Assembly: GCA_008931825.1 (NCBI GenBank)
Contig: QXVZ01023679.1
Span: forward strand, 1-40,539
DNA from: Phallusia fumigata
Lineage: Eukaryota > Chordata > Ascidiacea > Phlebobranchia > Ascidiidae
Direction: 5' to 3'
Length of the DNA stretch: 40,539 bases
Made by a program: the position numbers and the translations under genes. This document shows positions 12,001 to 24,000 of the stretch, piece after piece. The number at the start of each line of letters is the position of its first letter. Positions within the stretch are counted from its first letter, which is position 1. Under the pieces are notes generated by a model, which had not been told where the DNA came from, did not search any database, and was given only the letters and a program-made list of their open reading frames with translations.

Positions 12001-15000
12001 GTGAACTAATTATGCGCTACAGGTCTAGAACACACCGTGAAGCGCGTATGCATTCTTAACCAATCCCATTATAAACCTGCGTTACGAGCAAAGCAGTACT
12101 GTTATCCAGTTAATTTGCAACTGCCTGTAAATTTCCAAGTATGGGTTTTGCAGAAAATAGACAAGAGAAAACGTGGGAGTTTTGGTTTGTGTCATTTAAA
12201 AATGAGAGTTTATCCCAGTAGACCACACCCGCCTTAAGTGTACATTGTGAAAGCAAAATATATAATAATAACACCCCGTTACAGAATATTACATTTTTTT
12301 CCGAATCCAACATTCCGGATAGTATTTGTTTTTGTTTTGGAGTATTTGTTGTTATGTTGTTATGGTTTCGCTGGTCAGGATTTCTGTGATTTAGTTAAGT
12401 ATTTATCATTAAAAGCAAACAAAACCAAAACAACACGTAGCCAAATAAAACAAATGCTGCTACGCGTAAAAAATGCTGAAAAGTGCTTTCCTTGCGTTTC
12501 ACAAAAACACGACAGTACACCCATCCTGTTTACGCATTTTCGCAAGTTTACAGCTTTTGGGAAACGCCACTCCGGGCCCGCTTGCCAAAGTTCTAGGAAA
12601 CCACAAATAATCGTATAAGGTCTTAATTCTGCGCGACGGCGACAACACGTTTAAGGCAAGATGAGACCTACGATAAATGTGAGGCTCGTGGCACTGCAGC
12701 CGCGAGCAAATTACCGGCGCTTTCTCCCATATCAGCGTTCTGAGAAACTTCAAGGGTGGCATCCCTTTGGTTACGCACGGAGGTTTTATATTGTTCCTGG
12801 AAACTGATAAGGGAAGCTTGTATAAATTTGGTAGAAAGCTGGTTTGGAACTTGTTTTGAGGCCTCGAACTCAATTTCCTATCGATCACGAACGTTGATCT
12901 TTCAAGCGATTTCCTATTAACGCGAGTGGACTGACTTGGCCAGAAAGCTAATTTTAAGTAGCCCTGTCCGTGTAAAAGATCTGTTTCTAGATTCGTTTTA
13001 TATGCGTCCTAAAAACGATACTGTTGCTGGACTCGCTTTTCAACCCAACTATAAATGCGTTGTACTATGCGCCTCAGATAAATGATTTGTCTGGTGCAAA
13101 AAATCTGATGGTATTAACGAATCTCGACTAGATAACAAACATCAGGTTGTTTTTATTCAATATTTGTTATTTGCCATTGACTAATTAGGAGCTTTTCTTA
13201 GATACAACAATATTTTTGAAACAGACCAAAGCATGAACAAACGAATCATCCGCGTCCAACATTGGCGTCGGTTATACGCATAATCCGTTTTGTTGTACAT
13301 GTGTCAAAAAATACTCTGGTGACGCGATTGCATAGCTCAGTTAAAGGAATAGAAACGATTTATGGGACTAACTGAACGGTTGATTTCATTGTGAAAGTAG
13401 CTGTCCAATGTTTCTTTAAAATATGGGAAGCATAAATTACACACGAGAGACGATAATATTACTGTAACAGTTTCAATTGTTTAAATACCTGTCGTTTTAT
13501 ATCTCTATACGTTGTAGTAAACATTACCGAAACATAAATCGAGAACGTGAACACTTTTTCAATAGCGTGTAAAAAAGAAAGAAATTTATTGTCACATAAA
13601 ATTTGCGTGTCTGCCTACCAATGAAATGTGCGTGTATTTGCGTCATGATTTGAAAGTGTGACGTCACGTTCTCGCTGCGGTGTGAAAATTGACCTAATTT
13701 TGCGGGAGTGAAATATTATATTCCGGAAGTGACAACGTTGTACAGTTTGGAAGAGAAGCATCTCTGATGACATATATATGCGCCATAGCAACGATATTCC
13801 AGCTGCGAAAGTGTAAATTAACACTTCTTTTCTACAAATTGTAATGTTTATGCTGATTCCGGATAATCGCATATTCCGGTTAATTGCATGAAAAAGCTTG
13901 GCAAATTGGCCATGCGATTAACCGGATTCGTCCTGTTCACGAACAAGATGTGACAGGATAAATCGAATACTGGGAAGTTCTCGTTAAAATGCGTTTTCGA
14001 CCTTAACTCGGCAATTAAACTGCCGTTATTCGCGCGTTTAAGAGTTTCCAAGTCTTCTGAAACACTAAACAAGAAAGAGCATTGCGCTGCGGCGTGTAAG
14101 CGACTTCCGTTTCAATTCCAGCTACCGACTGCTTCTCCTTTTGTCGCCGCCGCAGGTTAAATGCCAGCGACCGCCGTAGGACGCTAATTACGCGAGTCGT
14201 CTGTCGCAGGTGCAGAAAGTATTTCGTTGTTTTTTCGCGTTGTCGAAAGTGATGGCAGGTGCCGGAGAAATTAAAACGGTAAATTAAATCTGCCTGAAAT
14301 TTTTGACGTGGTCAACTACGCTATAGTTGTAGTGAGCTTTTGCATGACCTAGAATTACGCAAAGGTCAATGTTTAAAAGACATTCAAAATATTAAATGTT
14401 TGGAACTTTTGTTTTTAGATGTATTAATGGTTTGCATCTGCCTTACAAGATTTCCCTTTTCCCTGTCATTTTTGGCAGCCGAGTCTACATTTATTACCTT
14501 GGAGCGGTGATGTCATTGTTTCACAGTCATTGGGGCAAGGGGGAAGGGGGCAAACATCCTGTGCCCACGAGGGAGATAAAATGCTGTGTTTGTGAAAAAA
14601 AAGGAAAACGTTTTTTGCATGACCTCTTCTCGGATCTTATAGCTCGGACATCATGTCAAGTCCACATCACATAAATAATGTATTGCAGCAATATAGTTAA
14701 AGGTCCCTTTTTCACAAATGATGGATGGGTATCTAAAGTTGTGCACTGACAACTTTTTACCCGAGTTCACCCACAGATTTTGTGACTTTTTGATTCATCC
14801 ATTTTTTACCTTTTTAACCCCAAATATTCAGTTTTTTGTTTACATGCCCTTTACTTCAGACATACCAATCCAAACGTATTGAAATTTAATGCTTCTGATT
14901 GGTTGTTTAAAATTTTAGCCTGATCGGTCAAGTATTTACCCTTACAGCTGCAAATACATGTTTAAACGCCGACTTTTTTGCCCCAAATGCAAAACGACCT

Positions 15001-18000
15001 GACGCGAGGGAGTGATTGACTAGTTTACGACCCGAGCGACGCAACGCTCAGCGGTTGGTAACAGGCCGCTACTTCACACATAGGCGTTTCGCTGATTAAA
15101 GTTAGGCGGTGTTGACCTCAGTATGTTTGCTGTTTTGCGATGTAGAAGACAGTGCGGCACAGCAATTTATTTATTCGTTTTTATTTTTAGTTCTGGCATT
15201 TCGCTGCCGTATGGTCGGTATAGATCATCACTATGTAGTTGTATGTATCGTACACGCAACACCTCCCAACATATATAAAAAGATTATCATTTCTTATGAC
15301 AGATGAATCCCTGCTGTTAATACTACACCACTGCTTTACGTGATTGCGTAGTGTTAACCGAGATGCGTTTGCTAAATAACACTGTAAAAGATAATACGTT
15401 ACAATAGCTTTGCTCTCAATTACAGTTGCACTCTCTTATAAAGTAGCATGTAAGTTTCTATTTGGTTGGTCAAAAAGCGCAATGTTGTTGTTGGATTTAC
15501 AGCGCGTTGCTGAAACCGCGTTGGAAAGGGTCGTTACAGTTTGTTGTGCGGTTTGCTGCCGCTCGGCCAAAGGTCACTGCAGGTCAAAAACTATTCGTTA
15601 GTGTGACTGTGATGTTTAATTCTTGCTTTTGACATTGAGATTGAAAATGACATGATGTAAGAAATGATTTAGTTAGATTGTAAAATGGTGTATGTGGAGA
15701 ACATCATTTTGAGGTGGTAGTGTTTGTGGAATGAAAATATGGATAACGCCACCTCTCTAGTTTTGCCTTTTATTTTTGTAATCTATTTTTGAATCGGCCC
15801 AAAAGAATAAATTGTTGTTGGCAGGTCAACTGTGTTGTGGTGAACGGGGTGAACGAAGACGAAATATGCGACTTTGTGCAACTCACCAAGGATCTGAAGG
15901 TCGACGTCAGATTTATCGAGTACATGCCTTTCGATGGTACGTTGGTTGTGTGTTTTTTTTAATCGAAGAAGGTGGTCATAATAANTGGAAATTGTCGATC
16001 AAACTTGTTATTTGGTTACTGTTCTCGCCTCGAGTGTCGCAAGCTGCGTAAAGTTCCTAGAAAATGGCGATTGCACGTCGAAATCTCGACATACGGTGAC
16101 GATGGCACTCCGGCAAGTGTTTGTGATCCATCTGTGTGATAACGCGAACCTGCAAATGGCTAAGGATAAATGGAAAAGTTATTGCAGGAGCTGGCCTAAG
16201 CTGACGCAAAGATGCGACATTAAGATGCGGTTTTAAACAAAGGTGCCACCAAGAATATAACATGTAACGATGTACACGCCCATGCCACGGATGACAGAAG
16301 CATACCTTGCATGCGTTTCTGTAGAGAGCACACTGCCCCGTAAAATAATTAATAATGTTTTTGGTTATTGCGTCCAAGGTTTTTAAAACCACTTTTGTAT
16401 GAAAACTTCGGCAATAGAATAATGCTAAAAAATTCTTATTTCCCAACTGATTTTTTAGGAGTGCAAACTATTTAAAGGCACTTGTTACATTGTTAGATCG
16501 ACTGCAAACAGGAGATTCCCAATGTTACGTCAATAAAACCTGAATGTGCGTAGGAAGGAATTGTTCCAAGTGTTTTCTAAATACATGGGAGTTTACTGAA
16601 TAACCTTTTAAACACATCTACAGGTATCGCGGACCCTTAATCTGAAAAAAATTTGTTGTTTCAAAAGGGAATCAGTGGAACGACAAGAAAATGGTTTCCT
16701 ACCGAGATATGTTGGACACGATCAACGGCAAGTTTCCAAACGTTGTTAGGTTGGAAGATTCGAAGAACGACACGTCAAAGGTGAGAACGTTCGGGTAAAC
16801 ATTTGATCAGATTTCCATTTAGTTTTCGAAACATTTCGTCGAACTTGGCCTTAACAAAGATTGGTGTTTACCTAAATTAATTGGACAAATCAAACGTTTG
16901 AAATATAAAAAGATCTATTTCGAAAACATTCAAAGTTATTAATAAAATAGAAGAATGAATATTTAATTGTGCTAAAAAGGTCAAACAAAAAGTTAATGTC
17001 GCAACAACACAAAGAAATAAGTTGTTTAATGGAATCCAAGTTATAGGACGGTAAACTTAATAAATCAAGACAAGTGAAAAAGTGCTATTTGAACGCAGTT
17101 CAACTAATATTATCAAATTAGCGCAAGATGCATTATTTCAACGACGTAATAGGCGTCAGATACCGCATTTGAATCGCGCAAATGTACGAACAGGTCTCGT
17201 ACATAAAAATACCGGGTAGCAAACAACTCCTAAAAGGTTACATTGTCATCGAACATAATGATATCGTTCACTCCCTTGATCTTATCGCGAAAGCGATGCC
17301 CAAATACCGTCTTTCTGTTGGGTCATACGGTGACTCAAAAACCACGAGCTCAGAAAAATTGTTTGTCACCAAGCATTCACGGTTGTCAGTTTATCACAAC
17401 CTCGCTGGCGTGGCTGGCAACCTGTTTTCTTGGTAAAAGAATGTGTTGGAATGTGGTACCTTATGAGAAGGTCCACTTTGCAACTTATGACCTGGCCAAT
17501 ATGTCTCAATACATGAAATCACACGACGCAACAAAAGTCATGTCGAAAACTTAAAACGTAGTGGTAAACCACAATAGCAAAAACTTGAGAATATGAACCT
17601 GATCTAAAATACAACATATGTTTGATCGTTGTTTGCAAATACATCATCGCGTATTCTGGCGGAAGTTTTATTTTGAGTTAGCAAATTTAACACCAAACTG
17701 GCCTATTGTCCCAGACTGTCGCTTCACGGCGGCAGGCCGTTGACCTTTTTGATCGAAACCCAACCCCGATCTTATTTAATTACTATTGTTTATTCATGAA
17801 GCATTTCTGAGATTTCTGTGGTCCTGACAAGTCACGGCTAATCGCATTACTTGCCGTTGCAACAAAACGCCCTTGTTGTTGAAAATTCGTGCTATGTTCA
17901 CGGCACGTTATTTCCCGGTGAAATCCCAGCCCAACCCCGATATTTGTCGTTCTTATTTGGTTTTCTGTATACTGAACGTCAACATCGCGGCCACTTATGT

Positions 18001-21000
18001 CTTGGACCATTACCCGCGGCCGATCTAAGCATGACTGCTTAAAGCAAATTCTGTGTGGGATCGAAGTTTTTAAAGGATAGAATGTTTCTTGAAAGCAGGG
18101 GTACGCAACCTTTCCCAAGCCAATACCACGACCAGCAAGGTGTCAGCGGGGTGTACTAGTTTTCCACTTGCAATCACTTTATTAGTGTTATTAAAACTTT
18201 TGAATTTAGGTTTTGTAATCAGATTATCTCCTTAATTAGTCACAGATGAATCCGAACTTAAGAAGCAACAGTTCATAACGAAAACACAAAATTATTAGTT
18301 CTGAGGGGCCGTAGGTTGCCGACTCATGATTCTAGGGTATCACATGGTGTACCACATCCCTTTTACTACCTCACTATAAAATTCGTGTATAGAACTTGGT
18401 CAAAATGCTTAAAAACTGCAACTGCGTAGGCGTTACCCGAATAATGTCAAAAAAGTTTTTTTTTTCATTTTGTGTGTCTGGGAGGAACCCCATTTGTCTC
18501 GGGTATTTCGCACGATCGTTACGTGTTCTGATAAACTTTTTTTTGGATAAACTAACACGGGGTTTATTTACCGTTTGGACAACTTACTAGGTAACGATAA
18601 AGCGATAAGTGTAAATTGATTATACCAAAGAATTTAACCTTATCACGCAATTTTCTAGAAAGTTTACGCTTGTCAGTTTAAAAACCCGTTTTGCATTCAA
18701 GACTAAAACTTAGTATTTTAGTTTTTTTTTTACAGTTTTACATGGAATATTCTGCAAAACACGCGTTAGTTTACTGGTTAAGTTTGATAATACAAGGTAT
18801 CGTAAATTCATTTGTTCATCTATTCGGCGTTCGTTCAATCATTGCTTATGTCTATTGGACTTTGCTTTGTGCCATAGTATATACACGACCTTAAAAGCCC
18901 TATCGTTAAGTTAGCCAATATCTCTATCTTGTTTATAGTGTTTCAAGAATACTGCGAAAAGTCGAGTGTGCGGTGTCTATTTAAAAATCTTTTCGTGCCG
19001 AGATTTTCTATTCCTGCAAATCACCTATCAGTTTAATCCAAAACAAATATGTTACGTGCGTCACAGACTATGGTATAGTTGGAGGTGAAAAGGATTACAA
19101 CAATCGCAGCCGTGTAAAATCAACCTCAAATCTTTCGTCAGCAAATTTACGTTCATGGCATTGTTTAGCATAGACGAATGTCTCGCAAAAAACGTGACTT
19201 ATATTGCACAAACTAATAACAAAGATTTTAGTAATTGCCTTGTGATTACAGCAGTGCTTCCCAATCATTTTCGATTTCGTTCACCCTTACACAAATTGCC
19301 AAATTTCATACACCCGCGTACAAACTATATCAACTGAAAAACCGACAAATCAGTAAAGCAACACGGGCCACGTCATGGGCAGAGAGTCTATTGGTAATTT
19401 GTCAGAATTAGCATTTAAATTCTACTTTATTTAGTGTTGGTAGGTAAAAACAAAGAGAAGACATATAAGCAGTGGGCACAAAAACATATCATTCGCCCCT
19501 GTAAAAATTGTATTCACCCTGGAGTGATCCATTAACTCGGTTAAGAAACACTGGGTTAGAGGTTAACAAAACTTTTCAGTCCATTCAGAAGATTTTTATA
19601 AGCCTGGTTGTAATATCCCAATCCAACACAAAACAATCTGTACCGCGTAATGCCCTTATTTGAGTGGACGGTGAACCAAAGTTTTATTTTTTTGCTTTTG
19701 CTCACTTCCATAATAGACTTCAAACCTTCCCCTAATTGTCCATCACTACCTTTGTCTTGAACATGTAAAAACACGACTTTTGTAAACCATGCATTGATCT
19801 CGAATTTTTTTTATAACTTGGTCACGATATTTTGTTTCTCCGATTCTTCAGTAACAAGATGGCGAACGAGCTCTATGTAATAAAAATTATTAAAAAGTTT
19901 TTTTTCTTTTACTCGTTGTAGCGATATAACCGATTTTGCAGGGTAAATTATGTTTCCGTTCAAACGGTGCTTAACTATGGCGTAGGACTTGCTGGTGCCA
20001 CCGAGTACAATTCTTTCTGGTTTTGCATAAAACTTGGACAATGTTTGAAGAAAATCTTTTCGTTCGACTAGGGACGGATTCCACATACAGAATCAAAAGT
20101 CATGTTATGCTGGGTTCGCAGATTTGAACTGTTTCCAGTTATATGACTCCTGTATGGCTCGACACATTTGCTGCTTGTTACGTTCTCCTTCGAAAATTGC
20201 CGGTTCGTTTTTGCCGAAAAATATAAAATACACGACGAATTACTTCGTCAAAAAAAAAATTCGCAGAAATACAACACATACTTTTCGCAAACATTGCGAG
20301 CCGTTTGACGCACGGGAAAAACTTCTAAAATGTCAAACTTGGCAAAATAACACTTCAATAAACCACACGACCACATTGGAAAGTTTAAACACCAACAATC
20401 TATTGCGGCCCTGACGTCATTGAGGGAGTTAAAAAAAGGTTAAGTTTTTTCTGACCTCGTGGAGCCTATAATTTGGGCCGCGAGATTTAAACTGGGACGT
20501 TTAAAAAAACCCTTCCGTGAGATCGTGCGGCGCCCAGGTTATTGTTAAAGTCACTCAAACCACTGTGCCAAAGCGGTATTGATTGAACGCAGTCGACACC
20601 GCTGACCCAACCAGCTTGACTGGTGCCTTTTTCGTTGCTACTTTTCGAAAATGCGCCGTTCAATTTTCTATGGTCTTGGCTTTTACGTTGTAATTAAGTC
20701 AAGAAGTTGCGAAATTTTACATTGTTTGTTCCCATGCATGCCTATTAACCTCGGCTCTTTCGCACGCAAAGATCTCCGGCAAACCAAACTGTTCGAACAT
20801 CTCCAGACCAATCTCATCCCTGTGGTTTGTTAATGTCTAGTAGTGCGGATTGCAAAAGGGTGATTAGCGAAAGAAATTATTGGGCATTTTTGCTCGAAAT
20901 CAGGTTTTTGAAGTGAGGTTTTAGGTTTTTGCTTTTGTGATGTAAAAATACTTACAAGTTAACATTTAAAAATAAGTTCCTAGTTAAAACGTGCATTCCT

Positions 21001-24000
21001 AGCCGCTCTATTTCACGATTGTCCTTTAAGATTTACATCAGGTCACCAGTCTCAACTCGACTGGCTTGCCACAGAGCAAAACTAAAATTTCTGATTTCCA
21101 TGGAAAACGCGAGTTTGTGATGAGACATTTGAAAGTAAAATTAGGGCGGTTTAGTTTTCCTTTAAAATCGTGTCTTTGAGGTTACGAAATCCGCATTGCG
21201 GTTGACCTTTAAGACTTTGTAAATCTGCAAAGGCCCGCAATATTTGCAGCAACAAACACGTTTGCAGTGTTTTCGGGTCATATCGTGACGGTGTGGTTTG
21301 CTATAGAAGGCTTTAGCTCGCTACTTGACGCTCGTTACTCCTGCACTGAAACAAAGGAAAGCTAGAAAATTCACTGAATGCAAAACGGACGTCGTCGCCA
21401 CTCGAACTCGAATTGAACCGAACCACGTCTGGATGATGCATAACTTGGGCTTACCGTTTTATCTGATATAATTCTTGACGGGCGTGCAATCTATCTGTCG
21501 AAACCAAGTACTTTTTCTTAGCACATCATCTTTTCTTGCCCTTTGTCCTCAGATGCGACCCAGGTTAAATGTCAAAGAAATGTTAGATAGAACCCACAAC
21601 GTACTAAAATAGAGTAAAACTTAAGATGCGCAATCTAAATGTCGAAACTAAGTACTTTCGGCCATCAAATCTTCTTTCCGTAACCTTAGATGATCCAGTT
21701 TAAACGGCACTTAAAAATTGAATGAATCCTACAATATACACGTGTCGAAATAAAGTAAATTTTAGTGCATGTGTTTCCAGCAGGTTACGTTTGTATATAT
21801 GACTAGGTGCAAAAATATGTATACAAATAACTGCATCAGAAGTTGTTCCTTTTAAAAGCCGTGCTGTCCAGTCATATTTAAAAAATATTGGCATTACACA
21901 TGTTCTTGGTCGAGTGCAACAAAATAACTTCGAACAGACCGATTTCTTGGAAGACCACCCGGGATGGTTTACTGCAGCCAGCTGCTCTGCGGTTGTTTTT
22001 ACTGCTTCCGTGCTAAACCTGTGTTCACAGTTGCTAATTACATCTTCTGTTTAAAGCATGGTACATACCATTTCCAAAGTCGATCTGATTTCAATTGGGC
22101 CAAACCACCTTCGCAAAACCATGTTCGGAAATAACCGATCGTGTGCTCGTAGCGTCAGTGGCGGGAAAAAAGTAAAGTTCCAATCAACCAGTTAATAAAT
22201 CAAAAATTGACTGCTTTGTGGTGAATATCGAGTATTACAGCGTTACTCTTTGGTGATTTCCCTTGTCGTTATTTGGCGAAAGTCACCATAACACAAATTC
22301 GGTTTAAAAGTATATCTTTTCTGCTATGAAACATATTATATTATTAATCTTACCAGCAAAAGTTGCTCAAGAGGTTTTGGATTCAGCTATGCTTCTAAAA
22401 TTGCGAAAAAGGCACCAGTTCAAACCGGGCTTTGTGCCAGGTTCTCATAAAATTGAGCATACTATTAACCTTAGTTGGGCCGTTTTGTGTGTTGGACGAT
22501 TTGCTTTACTGCTCATGATAGTTCAAAATAGTCTGTAGACACAGACAAAATCGAATGAACTATAAGTGAGTGGTTAGCGATGTTTTCCAATTTGCTAACT
22601 GGTTTGGCGGACCTGTTAAAGCTAACCATTCGTGTTTTCAATTAACTCCTATATTCCCAACCAGCAATGCGAGCCCTGTCCTCAACTTTGCAAATAGCTG
22701 TGGTTTAGTTCCTGCTTCTTATCGCAAAACGTTTGTCGCACTTTGAAACAGATAAAATCTTATACCAAGTAGTTGAGATATATTTTTGCAAACCGAGCTT
22801 CTTACCCTCCGATATTCGCCCTTGGGACCTCCGTGATTTCAGCTTGCAAAAATTGCAGCACGATTTGACCCCACAGCGCAAGATACTTCGTCCTGGCAAC
22901 GGGTCAAGGCTACTACCGCGAACTTGATTGTGTAGACGAGGCACTTTAGCTTCAACTTGGCATTGATGAAGCGATGGTGGTAATATTACAAAATTTTTGC
23001 GATTTTTTTCAATTCAAAAACCCATGTTAGATCAGTTTTGTCACTTGGCAATTCGACTGAACAAAAAGATTGAATAGAGTCAAACCCTTGTGCACAGATT
23101 TTTTGAGCGTGGCAATAATATTTTGGGATAATTCCAATCTTTGGCGACGTAAATCTAACATAGTAAAAGCACTGTCAGTCTGCACGTCTGAACTAGTGTA
23201 GATGTTTCATACTGTACGGATAAAAACAACAACCTCGTAAAACTCCGAAGTCGTAACATGCCGGATATTTCCAAATAATAAGCCCACATTAATACCCTCT
23301 TATTGGATTTGGCGCAAACATATTTGTTGCATGAACTATAGTGTTCCGGCCGTGAACTCAATGTGACTTCAACCACGCCCACGATTTCAGCCAATCAGCA
23401 CACGCTCAGCGCACTGTAGCCGATATCGGTTCATCGGAAACCGCTGTTTGGTGGCTGTGTTAAGCTTTGCGGGTGCTTAAATTATTTTGCAAGCTAAAAA
23501 CGTTTGATGTGCATAGGATGCAAATACGTTTTGCCAACGTTTATAATTTAGCTTTCGTAATTTGCACCGCACTGTAAAGTAGATGTGTATTCTCCAACAG
23601 GTCGCTGTAACACGTTTAAAACTTCTCAAGATATTTTTTCAGATTTCTGCGACTAAAATCCTATTATTTTAAGCAACGTTATTTTCAAGGTCAATCAAAT
23701 TACNCAAAAACCCATGTTAGATCAGTTTTGTCAACTGCTAATTCGCCTGAACAAAAAGATTGAATAGAGTCAAACCCTTGTGCACAAATTTTTTGAGCGT
23801 GGCAATAATGTTTTAGGATAATTCCAACCTTTGGCGACGTAAACCTAACATAGTAAAAGCACTGTCAGTCTGCACGTCTGAACTAGTGTAGATGTTTCAT
23901 ACTGTACGGCTAAAAACAACAACCTCGTAAAACTCCGAAGTCGTAACATGCCGGATATTGCCAAATAATAAGCTCACATTAATACCCTCTTATTGGATTT

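Larger units (their letters stand above)
10704..15824 (+). other. MOCS1 intron 4 (5.1 kb)
   Basis: It is bounded by AAG|GTATTG and TTGGCAG|GTC. It carries the inverted-repeat structure with a MOCS1 exon 2 copy (11089-11454), the ATTCCGG..TAAT..GCAT repeat cluster (13856-13925) and the CpG-rich promoter-like block (about 14080-14278). The remainder, including open frames such as 12499-12888 on the minus strand, shows no recognisable protein. Confidence 0.85.

Noticed and set aside
10820-14745. Short similarity in inverse orientation (ACTTTA..ATACCCATC) between about 10,830 and 14,730
   Set aside because: It is too short and does not extend into longer matching sequence, so not called a repeat family.
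17182-17554. Overlapping plus-strand open frames in intron 6 as a possible extra MOCS1 exon
   Set aside because: MOCS1 exon 6 joins directly to exon 7 in phase with the family alignment, leaving no missing segment.
19556-20086. Two consecutive minus-strand open frames in MOCS1 intron 6
   Set aside because: They lie in different frames, show no recognisable domain or transposase motif, and lack consistent splice signals between them.
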